64,000 nt of DNA, taken from positions 682,001 through 746,000 of the forward strand of contig NZ_JPKR02000003.1 in NCBI RefSeq assembly GCF_000757425.2, given 5' to 3'. Positions 23,843 through 32,918 of the stretch are shown one piece after another; position 1 is the stretch's first letter; every line of letters begins with the position of its first letter. The position numbers were made by a program, and so were the translations under genes. The notes beneath the pieces are model-generated. The model did not search any database, was not told the DNA's origin, and saw only the letters and a list, made by a program, of their open reading frames with translations. The stretch is from Tatumella morbirosei. Its GTDB lineage: Bacteria; Pseudomonadota; Gammaproteobacteria; Enterobacterales; Enterobacteriaceae.

Positions 23843-24666
23843 TGTCTAAGTCAAAAATAGTCATTGATCAACTGAATAAATACTACAGCAGCCGTTCCAG
23901 CCAGACACATGCTCTGGACAATATTAATCTGGAGATAAGAGATAATGAATTTATTACCTTCGTAGGCGCTTCCGGCTGTGGAAAATCTACACTGTTACGC
24001 ACCATTGCCGGGTTGGAAGATATTTCATCAGGCAATATCATGGTGAATGAATATCCAATTGAAGGACCATCTGTTGACCGGGCAATGGTTTTTCAGAATT
24101 ACAGCCTTTATCCATGGCTTAATGTTTATAAAAATATTACTTTTATCAACAAACTCCGTTCCGGCAGGCTTTACCGTACCCGGTTAGTGGCCAGTGACAA
24201 GCTGGAAGAACGTGCTGAGGCATTGTTAAAAATTACCGGTCTTAACCAGTACAGTAGTTATTTTCCTGACCAGTTATCCGGTGGAATGAAGCAACGGGTC
24301 GCAATTGCCAGAGCGCTAATGGCTAAACCGGAAATATTATTGATGGATGAACCGTTTGGGGCTCTCGACGCACAGACCAGAGACGTAATGCATGATCTGA
24401 TCCTTCATGTACATGCGCTGGAGAAAAGTACTGTATTATTCGTTACTCATGATGTGGAAGAAGCTATTTATCTTGGCACCAGAGTGGTGCTAATGGCCCC
24501 ACGCCCGGGACGCATCGATACGATATTCGAAGTACCGTTACCTGCAAAACGAGATCAGGAAATGAAAAACACCCCTGACTTTATTGCCCTGAAACGTAAA
24601 ATATTAAACCGAATCAGGGAGACGACCGGAATAACCACTGATAGCGGCACCTTTAGTAACTTGTAA
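23842..24666 (+). CDS. SsuB/TauB-type ABC transporter ATPase
   Basis: I start at the ATG at 23842, which overlaps the permease stop (TAATG) and gives 274 residues. The Walker A is VGASGCGKSTLLRTIAGLED, the signature LSGGMKQRVAIARALM and the Walker B ILLMDEPFGALDAQTR, followed by an H-loop THDVEEA. This is the ATP-hydrolysing subunit of the import system. It is the last gene of the operon and is followed by a hairpin at 24693. Confidence 0.93.
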   Translation: MSKSKIVIDQLNKYYSSRSSQTHALDNINLEIRDNEFITFVGASGCGKSTLLRTIAGLEDISSGNIMVNEYPIEGPSVDRAMVFQNYSLYPWLNVYKNITFINKLRSGRLYRTRLVASDKLEERAEALLKITGLNQYSSYFPDQLSGGMKQRVAIARALMAKPEILLMDEPFGALDAQTRDVMHDLILHVHALEKSTVLFVTHDVEEAIYLGTRVVLMAPRPGRIDTIFEVPLPAKRDQEMKNTPDFIALKRKILNRIRETTGITTDSGTFSNL

Positions 24667-24692
24667 TTTTCATGCCCCTACTCTGCGTTACT

Positions 24693-24714
24693 GCCACCGG
24701 TATATTCCGGTGGC
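24693..24714. terminator. Hairpin between the ABC ATPase and the PhyH gene
   Basis: GCCACCGG and CCGGTGGC form a perfect 8-bp stem, followed only by GTTCCT. It lies between two convergent genes and may terminate both weakly. Confidence 0.45.
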
Positions 24715-24786
24715 GTTCCTGCCGGGACCGTCAATCAGAATCTGACATGTCATTTGTTTGTCAACTACCTGCCAGGAGGTTCCCCG

Positions 24787-25554
24787 TCACTCCACCGCCA
24801 GCAGCCATTTCTGTGCGGGGGTAAGACGGCTGGCTGTTTCCGGGGTAAGCCATCGCTGCTGATCCTGTTGCGCAGTATCGGCGCGGTCGATATACAGGCC
24901 ATGCAGTACCCGACGACGTTCACCGGTAGTATTGGTGGTCCCACCGTGCCAGGTATGGGCGTTATAGATCATTACGCTACCCGCCGGGGCGGCAAACACC
25001 ACTTCATCCGGATGAGTGGCATGAGTATCGGCCAGTACATCTTCAGGCAGTTCCGGTCGCAAATGGGTCGCAGGGATGATTCTTGGTGCGCCGTTAGCCG
25101 CAGACAGGTCATCCAGTGCCCAGATAGTGTTGACGAGGTGCACTTTAGGAAAATCAGGCCGTGGTTTCTTCCAGTCGGCATGCAAAGGCTGTAACCCGCC
25201 GTTAAACAGCGCTTCACGTGCGTTCAGGCTGGAAACTTTGAAATCTCCCTGAAATACATATTTGCAGGCAGAAAGTATTAACGGATGCGCCCAGACTTTT
25301 TCCCAGATCACCCCTTTATTCACCAGATTAGCAACCCGTGTAGCAGTGGCCTCCTGGTGATGTTCAATCGCCAGATTATCCCCTTCACGAGCCACCAGCA
25401 GATCAATGTGCTCACGCATCGCGGCCAGCCAGTCAGCATCCGCCACATTCGGGACAATGGTATATCCCAGAGTATCCAGCTGGTGCTTCATGGTTTCAGT
25501 CAGTTCAGCATTTGCCCCCAGAGCATCGAGCCATACCGCAGAATGATTTTGCAT
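24787..25554 (-). CDS. Phytanoyl-CoA dioxygenase (PhyH) family protein
   Basis: The ATG at 25554 (MQNHSAVWLDALGANAELTE) has GAGGT 5 nt upstream and gives 255 residues. The Fe(II) facial triad is visible: HxD in GGLQPLHADWKK, and the distal His in VMIYNAHTWHGGTTN, with ERRRVLHG after it providing the 2-oxoglutarate-binding Arg. These are non-haem Fe(II)/2-oxoglutarate oxygenases of small molecules. It is divergent from an AraC gene 158 bp away that probably activates it. The substrate is unknown; lipids, ectoine and various secondary metabolites are used in the family. Confidence 0.85.
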   Translation of the reverse strand: MQNHSAVWLDALGANAELTETMKHQLDTLGYTIVPNVADADWLAAMREHIDLLVAREGDNLAIEHHQEATATRVANLVNKGVIWEKVWAHPLILSACKYVFQGDFKVSSLNAREALFNGGLQPLHADWKKPRPDFPKVHLVNTIWALDDLSAANGAPRIIPATHLRPELPEDVLADTHATHPDEVVFAAPAGSVMIYNAHTWHGGTTNTTGERRRVLHGLYIDRADTAQQDQQRWLTPETASRLTPAQKWLLAVE

Positions 25555-25712
25555 ACCCACCTCTTTTGTTAACCATTTCACAACATGTAGGAAAATTACT
25601 GTAATTCCGGCCAACATTCTGTATGAGATAGCTACACAACACTGGATTATTGTGTCCGCTGCAGCAATCTGTGACGTGACTCAAATCCAGCATAAATATA
25701 ACCGGAGCAGCC

Positions 25713-26543
25713 ATGTCGGACATCAACCTCGTTGCCTTACTTGAACAACTAATCAGCAGACAATCAGAGATCAGTGTGCATTTTCCTGCAACTCAGCTCC
25801 CAGCCCCCCGGTTGGCCTTAACCGTCCCCTTTCCGCGACTGGAACTGATCATTACCGGCGAAGTCTCTGACCAATGTCTGCCGTTACACAGTCCGCCACT
25901 GACAGCTCCAGCCGCATTATATATTCCGGCTGGTAAATGGAATCTACCGCAGTGGCAAACCCCGGCCACCACCCTGAGTATTTTGTTTGGCAAACAAAAA
26001 CTTGGGTTCAGCCTGCAACAGTGGGACGGAAAATCGCTGGTCAGCCTGAGGAAACAACATGTGGCACGGCTTGGCCCCAGGGTGGGTTCATATCTGTTAA
26101 TGGCCATGAATGAACTGGCCCTGGCCCCGGCAATGCCGACCGCACAAATCACCCTGACCGGATTGCTTAGCCACAGTATCGATCAGATGACTCATTTGGC
26201 GGATACGCTGAGTAAGAGCAAAGAGCTGTTGCTGGCAATCCAGGAATATATTGATGAGCACGCTTTCCAGCCGCTTAACCGCGATAATGTGGCCGGTAAA
26301 TTTCACATTACACCGAACTACCTGTCTCATCTGTTTCAGAAAGCAGGCACGATCGGGTTTAATGAATATCTCACGGCGGTGCGGCTGGAGCTGGCTAAGA
26401 AAATGCTGCGTGGGTACGAACTCAAGATCAAAGAGATTGCCCACCAGTGCGGTTTTGAAGATAGCAACTATTTTTGCCGGATCTTCCGTAAGCATACGGA
26501 CCGTTCGCCTTCAGAATATCGGCGTCATTGCCGGACCCTGTAA
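25713..26543 (+). CDS. AraC-family transcriptional regulator beside the PhyH gene
   Basis: This is a 276-residue regulator with GGAG 6 nt before the ATG. The C-terminal double helix-turn-helix lies at about residues 180-272, with VAGKFHITPNYLSHLFQKAG and IAHQCGFEDSNYFCRIFRKH. The N-terminal region (VHFPATQLPAPRLALTVPFP and CLPLHSPPLTAPAALYIPAG) looks like a cupin-type sensor with few metal-binding His. The divergent arrangement makes the PhyH dioxygenase its probable target; the inducer is unknown. Confidence 0.85.
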   Translation: MSDINLVALLEQLISRQSEISVHFPATQLPAPRLALTVPFPRLELIITGEVSDQCLPLHSPPLTAPAALYIPAGKWNLPQWQTPATTLSILFGKQKLGFSLQQWDGKSLVSLRKQHVARLGPRVGSYLLMAMNELALAPAMPTAQITLTGLLSHSIDQMTHLADTLSKSKELLLAIQEYIDEHAFQPLNRDNVAGKFHITPNYLSHLFQKAGTIGFNEYLTAVRLELAKKMLRGYELKIKEIAHQCGFEDSNYFCRIFRKHTDRSPSEYRRHCRTL

Positions 26544-26555
26544 CCCCCCCTCCAC

Positions 26556-27050
26556 TCAGAGCAACAGCATATTCAGTAACTTCAGGGAGAGGTACAAGCC
26601 GCAGCCAAACACCAGATGGATGACCAGGCTGAGCAGCCGTGCCCGGCCGGGATTGGGGGTTTTAGACGCTGCAATGCCAAACCCCAGCGCAGGCTGCATC
26701 AGCAGAAAAGGAGCGACCAGACTAAGAATACCGGATATCAGAGCAATACCGACTGCGGGCTGTTGCAGCCATCTTTCTCCGACAATCGTCAGGGGAATAA
26801 AGGCCAGCAAAACCCCGCTCAGATAATGGATTATCCAGCCGGCAGCAGTTTCGCCTTTGCGTGGTGGAGCTGAAATAATCGTCTGATGAGAGAAACGCCC
26901 GACAGTCATCCACAGACACCAGCGCCCCACCAGCGCATAATTGAGTCCGGAAACCTTCAGTACACATTTCTGAAGCAATGCCCAGACATCTGTCAGCAAA
27001 GTCGCTCCCAGTCCTGAACAGATAATCATAATTACATTGTCAGTTGCCAT
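26556..27050 (-). CDS. DUF2938 membrane protein
   Basis: With the start at 27050 (MATDNVIMIICSGLGATLLT) the product has 164 residues and about four transmembrane segments. The conserved DUF2938 pattern DVWALLQKCVLKVSGLNYALVG, then GRW and HYLSGVLLAFIPL, is present. No function is known for the family. The ribosome-binding site is weak, so the start rests on the family length. It lies between the AraC gene (convergent, 12-bp gap) and a strong terminator behind frwA. Confidence 0.75.
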   Translation of the reverse strand: MATDNVIMIICSGLGATLLTDVWALLQKCVLKVSGLNYALVGRWCLWMTVGRFSHQTIISAPPRKGETAAGWIIHYLSGVLLAFIPLTIVGERWLQQPAVGIALISGILSLVAPFLLMQPALGFGIAASKTPNPGRARLLSLVIHLVFGCGLYLSLKLLNMLLL

Positions 27051-27160
27051 AAGTTGTATTCCGTCGTTGCTGATAAAATTGCAATCCAGTGTGCAACTTA
27101 ATGTCAACTTTAAGTCAATAGTTAATTTGACCCGCTCACCGGCGGGCAGAATCAGACACC

Positions 27161-27196
27161 AAAGCACACCGCACACAATGATGTGCGGTGTGCTTT
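27161..27196 (-). terminator. Strong stem-loop terminator after frwA
   Basis: AAAGCACACCGCACA (27161-27175) and TGTGCGGTGTGCTTT (27182-27196) form a perfect 15-bp stem with a 6-nt loop, 37 nt after the frwA stop. The stem ends in TTT on both strands. Confidence 0.8.
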
Positions 27197-27233
27197 ATTT
27201 TGAAAGATTTGCCGGAAAACTCCCTACCGGCAG

Positions 27234-29735
27234 TCAGACAGCAAGTTCCTGCTCCAGTAAGGCAGCTATCGCTACGGCTGACTCTGCGTGATTCAGATGA
27301 TCACGGAAATCCTGATGCATAATACGTCTCGCCAGACGCGAGAATATCCGCATATGCTGATCCCCTGCTTCATGCTTATTCAGGGTGAGCATAATAATAA
27401 ACTGTGCCTGTTCATCTCCCCACGCCACCGGTTCGGCCAACTTCGCCACGCTAATGGTGGATTGTTCGATATGCTCAGACTTACTGTGCGGAATCGCAAA
27501 ACTGAAACCCAGGCCGGTAGAAAAGACCGCTTCTCTGGCCCATAAATCGGCTTCCAGTTTGCGTGGATAGCGGCAGCGTCCTGCCAGTAGCAGGTTATCC
27601 GTCATCCCCTTGATCACCTCTTCCTTACTTTGCCAGTCGCTGTTCAGTTCAATGCACTGAGTGGAGATCAGCGGTGCATCATGCTGAGTCATTCTGAACT
27701 GTGCCAGCAGATGCCCGGCTTCCAGCGGCGTCCTGCAATTCATCACCTGATTAAGCAGTTGACGGCAGGCTTTGGCATCCAGCCGGGCAAGTGCGGCTTT
27801 TACCGCCGGAATCGCCGGAGCACTCATACTGATTTCATCCAGCCCCAACCCTGCCAGCAACGGCAGCGCTGAGACTTTCCCACCCAATTCTCCACACAGA
27901 CCTATCCATTTGCCCTGCCGGTGTACCGCCTGAACCACAAAATCCAGCGCCCGCAAGAAAGCAGGATTAAAGCTGTTATACAAATGGTCAACTTTGGCAT
28001 TGTCACGATCCACCGCCAGCAGATACTGCGTTAGATCGTTACTGCCAATACTGAAGAAATCTACTTCTTCACAGCACTGGTCAATGATAAACATCACCGA
28101 CGGCACCTCCAGCATAATCCCGAGAGAGATGCGCTCATTAAACGGAATTTGTTCTTCCCGCAACTGCTGCTTCACTTCCTGCAGTTTTTCTTTGACCCAG
28201 AGAATTTCCTCCATCGATGAAATCATCGGGATCATAATCTTCAGGTCACCATGAGCAGAGGCACGGAGAATCGCCCGTAACTGACCGGTAAACAGTGTTA
28301 AAAACTCCGGATAAATACGCACGGCGCGGTAACCGAGAAACGGGTTATTCTCAGCAGGAATGGGCAGATAAGGCACTGGTTTATCACCACCAATATCCAT
28401 GGTGCGGACAATAATGCTGCGCCCCGCAGCAGATTCCAGAGCATGGCAGAAGATGTTGTAAAGCTCACTTTCCCCCGGAGCACTACTCCTGTCCATATAC
28501 AGCATTTCAGTACGAAACAGACCTATCGACTCAGCGCCGTTGGCAAAAGCACCGGCAGCTTCGGCTGACAGGGCAATATTGGCAGCGACTTCAAGGTTTC
28601 GGCCATCGGCAGTTTTTCCCGGAGCATCTTTCCAGACACTTTGCTGACGACGCAGGCTTTCCTGTACCCGGGATTCCTGGCGGTAGTAACGGTGAATCGC
28701 TTGTGAAGGATCAGTAATCACTACCCCTGCGTCCGCATCCAGGTAGACATCAGAGTTGAGTTTTGGCAGCAGCGCCGTGACTTTCACCCCTGCCAGCGTA
28801 GGAATATTAAATGACCGGGCAAGGATCACGGTATGTGATGTGGTTCCGGCACTTTTTAGCACCAGCCCTTTCAGCAGACTTTTGTCCAGTTCCAGAAACT
28901 GTCCGGGGGTGAGTTCTTCGCACAGGCAGATGGAAGGCGACGTCAGTTTTCGGGCGGACGGAAAACGTTGCTCGCCATAAATCTGTTGCAACAGGCGAAA
29001 GCCCAGATCACGAATATCCAGTACCCGCTCCCTCAGGTAACCGCTGTCAGATTGATTAAACTGACGACAAAAATGATCGGTGGTCAACACTATCGCCTGT
29101 GCGCAGCTGTTGCCCTCAGCAACATGGCCGGTCAGTCGTTGTTGCCACAAAAGATCACCTGCCAGCGACAGATGGGCTTCCAGAACCGCTGTCGCGGTGC
29201 CTTCGTTGTCCAGTAACTGCAGCTTCAGGGTTTTCACCAGCATCTCCAGCCCCCCGGCTAGTCGCAGCTGTTCCCGGGAAATTTCATCAGCCGCAGGGAG
29301 CTCACCCGGGTTTTCGAAATCGAATGCCGCCAGTAATGTCAGGCGACCGGCACTGCTTCCCTGGCTGACCGGCTGGCCGGGGAAGCAGTGTGGATTTAGC
29401 CGGCTCAGTGATTCAGGTAGCGGTTCACGCTGCAGTACCGGCGCAGCACTGACCGGTGCATCGCAACGCGGGAATTCCTCTTTTATCCAGTCGTACAGAA
29501 ACTGGTAAGCCTGCTGTTGGTCGTCTCCGGAAATTATCAGCCGGCAGTTGTCGCCTTTCAGCGTATCAGTACCAATCAGTGATAAGGCACTTTTGGCATT
29601 CCCGTTGCGTCCGCTCCTAAGGTTATGCCATTCAATATCGCAGCTGTACCGGTTACAGACAGCCTCAATCTGACTGGCCGGACGGGCATGAACCCCTTCA
29701 TTTAACTCACAGACAAACTCTATTGTTTCTGCCAT
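27234..29735 (-). CDS. frwA: Multiphosphoryl transfer protein: HPr, enzyme I and EIIA(Fru)
   Basis: The ATG at 29735 has GAGAGGGG upstream and gives 833 residues, the length I recall for E. coli FrwA/PtsA. The domains run in order: HPr-like with phospho-His in ELNEGVHARPAS (about residue 15); enzyme I with GTTSHTVILARSFNIPTLAG and GLFRTEMLYMDR; then a C-terminal EIIA(Fru) with the phospho-His in FSFAIPHSKSEH. It would phosphorylate the FrwB/FrwD EIIB proteins directly from PEP, by-passing the housekeeping PtsHI. It is divergent from frwC. The natural sugar of the frw system is unknown. Confidence 0.93.
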   Translation of the reverse strand: MAETIEFVCELNEGVHARPASQIEAVCNRYSCDIEWHNLRSGRNGNAKSALSLIGTDTLKGDNCRLIISGDDQQQAYQFLYDWIKEEFPRCDAPVSAAPVLQREPLPESLSRLNPHCFPGQPVSQGSSAGRLTLLAAFDFENPGELPAADEISREQLRLAGGLEMLVKTLKLQLLDNEGTATAVLEAHLSLAGDLLWQQRLTGHVAEGNSCAQAIVLTTDHFCRQFNQSDSGYLRERVLDIRDLGFRLLQQIYGEQRFPSARKLTSPSICLCEELTPGQFLELDKSLLKGLVLKSAGTTSHTVILARSFNIPTLAGVKVTALLPKLNSDVYLDADAGVVITDPSQAIHRYYRQESRVQESLRRQQSVWKDAPGKTADGRNLEVAANIALSAEAAGAFANGAESIGLFRTEMLYMDRSSAPGESELYNIFCHALESAAGRSIIVRTMDIGGDKPVPYLPIPAENNPFLGYRAVRIYPEFLTLFTGQLRAILRASAHGDLKIMIPMISSMEEILWVKEKLQEVKQQLREEQIPFNERISLGIMLEVPSVMFIIDQCCEEVDFFSIGSNDLTQYLLAVDRDNAKVDHLYNSFNPAFLRALDFVVQAVHRQGKWIGLCGELGGKVSALPLLAGLGLDEISMSAPAIPAVKAALARLDAKACRQLLNQVMNCRTPLEAGHLLAQFRMTQHDAPLISTQCIELNSDWQSKEEVIKGMTDNLLLAGRCRYPRKLEADLWAREAVFSTGLGFSFAIPHSKSEHIEQSTISVAKLAEPVAWGDEQAQFIIMLTLNKHEAGDQHMRIFSRLARRIMHQDFRDHLNHAESAVAIAALLEQELAV

Positions 29736-30042
29736 GGCCCCTCTCCGTAAAATACTGATCGTCAGTACAGGATAAGTAAGCGCTGTCCTGCCGGATATCT
29801 CACAAAGCTGCCAAATACTGGACAATTGTATGCAGAGTCTGAAACCGGGACTCAGCTCACATGTTAAATAATATCGGTTAATGTAGCTAAATGTGATTTA
29901 TTTTGAATTCCCTCTCATTTCCGGAGGGATACAACAAAAATCCAGCAAATCCCTGTTTTCTCCCCTGTCTGGCGTTCTCCGGATTCTCTATTGTTGCGAT
30001 CATCTGCCTGCATACTGGCGTTCTCAGGTTCCGGAGCAATCG
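29736..30042. other. Divergent promoter region of frwA and frwC
   Basis: This 307-bp gap must hold both promoters. A lone TGTGATTTATTTTGAA near 29890 resembles half a CRP site, and CTGAAACCGGGACTCAG near 29842 only loosely resembles a Cra site. No convincing operator or gene was seen. Confidence 0.3.
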
Positions 30043-31125
30043 ATGAGCGAATTAACACTGATTCTAAAAAATACCCGGCAACACCTGATGACCGGGGTCT
30101 CTTATATGATCCCGTTCGTCGTTTCCGGCGGGATTCTGCTGGCGGTCGCGGTGATGTTTTATGGTAAAGGCGCCGTACCGGATGCTGAGTCGGCGGCGAA
30201 TCTGAAAAAATTATTTGATATTGGTGTGGCAGGTCTGACACTGATGGTGCCTTTCCTGGCTGCCTATATTGGCTACTCGATTTCCGAACGTTCTGCACTT
30301 GCCCCTTGTGCCATTGCCGCCTGGGTCGGTAACAGCTTCGGGGCAGGTTTCTTCGGGGCACTGATTGCCGGAATTATTGGCGGTATTGTGGTGTATTACC
30401 TGAAAAAAATCCCCGTGCATAAAGTGCTGCGCTCGGTTATGCCTATCTTTGTTATCCCTGTAATTGGCACTCTGATCACCGCAGGTATCATGATGTGGGG
30501 CCTGGGAGAACCCGTTGGTATGCTGACCAAAAGCCTGACTGTCTGGCTGCAAGGTATGCAACAAGGTAGCGTGGTGATCCTGGCAGTAATTATGGGGTTA
30601 ATGCTGGCATTTGATATGGGAGGGCCGGTAAATAAAGTGGCCTACGCCTTTATGCTGATCTGTGTCGCTCAGGGTGTTTATCACGTGGTAGCAATTGCCG
30701 CAGTCAGTATCTGCATCCCGCCGCTTGGCCTGGGGCTGGCAACGTTGATCGGCCGCCGTAATTTCTCTGCCGAAGAGCAGGAAGCCGGCAAAGCCGCGCT
30801 GGTCATGGGATGCGTCGGGGTGACAGAAGGCGCCATTCCGTTTGCCGCCAGCGATCCTTTGCGGGTGATCCCTTCGATTATGCTCGGTTCAGTAAGCGGT
30901 GCCGTGGTCGCTGCGCTGACCGGTGCTGAATGTTATGCCGGCTGGGGCGGATTAATTGTTCTGCCGGTGGTTAGCGGTAAATTTGGTTACCTGTTAGCCG
31001 TCGTGACCGGCATGGTGGTGACTGCCCTTTGCGTCAATCTGCTTAAGCATCTTAGCCGTCACAAAGTCTCCGCAGCCCCTGCCGCGGAAGAGGATCTGGA
31101 TCTGGACTTCGAAATTCACCCGTGA
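30043..31125 (+). CDS. frwC: PTS EIIC component of the fructose-like Frw system
   Basis: The ATG at 30043 (MSELTLILKNTRQHLMTGVS) has GGAG 8 nt upstream and gives 360 residues, matching the length I remember for E. coli FrwC (359). It is an integral membrane sugar permease with ten or so hydrophobic segments. The motif GGPVNKVAYAFML and VGVTEGAIPFAASDPLRVIP (substrate-binding GITE-like loop) identify the fructose EIIC family. The C-terminal tail is acidic (EEDLDLDFEI), as in FrwC. It heads frwC-frwB-frwD. Confidence 0.95.
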   Translation: MSELTLILKNTRQHLMTGVSYMIPFVVSGGILLAVAVMFYGKGAVPDAESAANLKKLFDIGVAGLTLMVPFLAAYIGYSISERSALAPCAIAAWVGNSFGAGFFGALIAGIIGGIVVYYLKKIPVHKVLRSVMPIFVIPVIGTLITAGIMMWGLGEPVGMLTKSLTVWLQGMQQGSVVILAVIMGLMLAFDMGGPVNKVAYAFMLICVAQGVYHVVAIAAVSICIPPLGLGLATLIGRRNFSAEEQEAGKAALVMGCVGVTEGAIPFAASDPLRVIPSIMLGSVSGAVVAALTGAECYAGWGGLIVLPVVSGKFGYLLAVVTGMVVTALCVNLLKHLSRHKVSAAPAAEEDLDLDFEIHP

Positions 31126-31135
31126 GGAAAACCTG

Positions 31136-31450
31136 ATGACAAAAATTATCGCTGTAACTGCCTGCCCTTCAGGTGTTGCACATACCTATATGGCCGCCGA
31201 AGCCCTGGAAACTGCCGCCAAATCCCGTGGCTGGCAGGTTAAAGTCGAAACCCAGGGATCACTGGGTCAGGAAAATACTCTGACAGAGAACGATATCAGT
31301 GAGGCGGACCTGGTGATCCTGACTAAAGATATTGGTATTCAGAATGAAGAACGTTTCAGCGGCAAAACCATTGTCAGGGTGAATATCAGCGATGCGGTAA
31401 AACGTGCAGACGCTATAATGACTAAGATAGATGCACATCTGAGCCAGTAA
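31136..31450 (+). CDS. frwB: PTS EIIB component FrwB
   Basis: This 104-residue cytoplasmic protein has the phospho-cysteine in AVTACPSGVAHTYMAAEALE (Cys10). It accepts phosphate from the EIIA domain of FrwA and passes it to the sugar in FrwC. The match to E. coli FrwB runs through to ISDAVKRADAIMTKIDAHLS. The gene starts 10 nt after frwC with GAGGA upstream. A hairpin (31473-31492) separates it from frwD. Confidence 0.95.
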   Translation: MTKIIAVTACPSGVAHTYMAAEALETAAKSRGWQVKVETQGSLGQENTLTENDISEADLVILTKDIGIQNEERFSGKTIVRVNISDAVKRADAIMTKIDAHLSQ

Positions 31451-31472
31451 TCCACGGCTGCCGGTTCCTGCC

Positions 31473-31492
31473 TGCGGCCTGCAGTGGCCGCA
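31473..31492 (+). repeat. GC-rich hairpin between frwB and frwD
   Basis: TGCGGCC-TGCAGT-GGCCGCA forms a perfect 7-bp stem in the 91-bp frwB-frwD gap. It has no T-run, so it may stabilise the upstream message or partly end transcription. Confidence 0.45.
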
Positions 31493-31541
31493 CAGGTTCC
31501 GTTTGCTGCGTAGATGATTAACCGTGTTGCCCGGAGGATTT

Positions 31542-31895
31542 ATGCCACTCACCGGACGGAATTTAGTCGCTGTCACTGCCTGTGTCAGTGGCGTTGCCCA
31601 TACTTATATGGCCGCTGAACGGCTTGAGAAAATCTGCCAGCAGGAAAACTGGAATATTCACATTGAAACCCAGGGGGCACTGGGTATCGAAAATCCTTTG
31701 ACAGAGCAGTTAATCCGCGCAGCGGATGCTGTCCTGCTGATTACCGATATTGAGTTAAACGGTGCTGAGCGGTTTGCCGACAGTCGTTGTGTGACATCCC
31801 GGATTAGCCCGTTTCTGACCGATCCGGCCAGAGTGATCAGCGCGGTGCGAAAACTGCTTTCAGCCCCGGAAAAGACGCGGATGATTGTCAGTTGA
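31542..31895 (+). CDS. frwD: Second PTS EIIB component FrwD
   Basis: The ATG at 31542 has GGAGG 5 nt upstream and gives 117 residues. The phospho-cysteine is in VAVTACVSGVAHTYMAAERL. The pattern IETQGALGIENPLTE, LLITDIELNGAERF and VISAVRKLLSAPEKT matches E. coli FrwD closely as I recall it. In E. coli frwD is separated from frwB by pflD and pflC; here it follows directly, and no glycyl-radical enzyme gene is in the window. Confidence 0.93.
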   Translation: MPLTGRNLVAVTACVSGVAHTYMAAERLEKICQQENWNIHIETQGALGIENPLTEQLIRAADAVLLITDIELNGAERFADSRCVTSRISPFLTDPARVISAVRKLLSAPEKTRMIVS

Positions 31896-31916
31896 AACAG
31901 CCTACCCTTTAACCGG

Positions 31917-32834
31917 TTATTCTTTATCGATATTGCATAACAGGCTTTTCAGCCAGTCTGTGGCCTGTTTCTTACCACTGCGCCGGTGTGACAAAATTTT
32001 CACTGTAAAAGGCTCAACTTCAAACGGCAGTTCCCAGACAGTGACCGGCAGCGAATGCCGTAAACGTTCTGCTGCCCGGCGAGGGAGCGCCATCAATAAG
32101 TCAGTTTCCGCGACAATCCACGGACCGCTCAACATGGACGGTGTTTTAATCGCAATCTGCCGCTGGTGGCCCAGCTGCTCCAGCTGGTAATCCAGCACGC
32201 TCTGTCGCTCATTCCAGGGGGTCACGACCAGATGTCGTGCCGCCAGATAATCCTCGAAGCTTAGCCTGCGTCGCTGTTGATGGCTGATGACCACATAGTC
32301 ATCCTGCATCCAGTCAATTTCATCCAGCTCCGGATGCGGCGGCTGATGCGGCACACTAAACCCCAGCGCCAGGTCGATTTCCCCTGCCAGCAATTCATTC
32401 ACGGCCAGACCCGACGACAAATAGCGTAAGTCAAAACTGAGCGCCGGTCCCTGCGGTTGCAGAGTAGCCATTAACTGCGGGAATACACAGGCGGCGGTGT
32501 AATCGGTAATGCCCATGCTAAAACATTCCTGACTGGTCAACGGGTTAAACGCCGGTTGTGGTGCCAGTACCTGGTTAAGCTGCCCCAGTAACTGACTGAC
32601 GGAGGGAGCCAGTCCGGTGGCAAACACGCTGGGAATCATCCGGTGACCTTCGCGATAAAACAGCGGGTCATTCAGCGACTCCCGCAACCGGGAAAGTGCA
32701 TGGCTGAGGGCAGAAGTGCTCATGGAAAGCTCTTCAGCGGCGCGTCTGACCGAGGCATGCCGGTAGACAGCATCCAGTACCAGCAACAGGTTCAGATCCA
32801 GACGGCGTAACACAGGATGCATAATATTCATCAT
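31917..32834 (-). CDS. LysR-family transcriptional regulator
   Basis: This 305-residue LTTR has its DNA-binding domain at about residues 10-70 (LDLNLLLVLDAVYRHASVRR and LSMSTSALSHALSRLRESLN), the type found in the NahR/NodD/LeuO branch. The effector domain includes CFSMGITDYTAACVFPQLMA. It is convergent with frwD (21-bp gap) and divergent from a GNAT gene 84 bp away, so the acetyltransferase is the nearest candidate target. Three in-frame ATG codons crowd the 5' end without a good Shine-Dalgarno; the exact start is uncertain by a few residues. Confidence 0.88.
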   Translation of the reverse strand: MMNIMHPVLRRLDLNLLLVLDAVYRHASVRRAAEELSMSTSALSHALSRLRESLNDPLFYREGHRMIPSVFATGLAPSVSQLLGQLNQVLAPQPAFNPLTSQECFSMGITDYTAACVFPQLMATLQPQGPALSFDLRYLSSGLAVNELLAGEIDLALGFSVPHQPPHPELDEIDWMQDDYVVISHQQRRRLSFEDYLAARHLVVTPWNERQSVLDYQLEQLGHQRQIAIKTPSMLSGPWIVAETDLLMALPRRAAERLRHSLPVTVWELPFEVEPFTVKILSHRRSGKKQATDWLKSLLCNIDKE

Positions 32835-32918
32835 TAGGTGATTTCATTGCACTTAATTCTTCGGAGCATAACGATTATGCTTAGCACCTGCAATCACAGA
32901 CTCACTTAAGGAAAGCCC

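Noticed and set aside
29837-29905. CRP-like and Cra-like sequences between frwA and frwC
   Set aside because: Each has only one good half-site; both are within chance expectation for a 307-bp AT-rich gap.
31473-31492. REP/BIME element between frwB and frwD
   Set aside because: A single 7-bp GC stem without the REP consensus or a second copy in the window.
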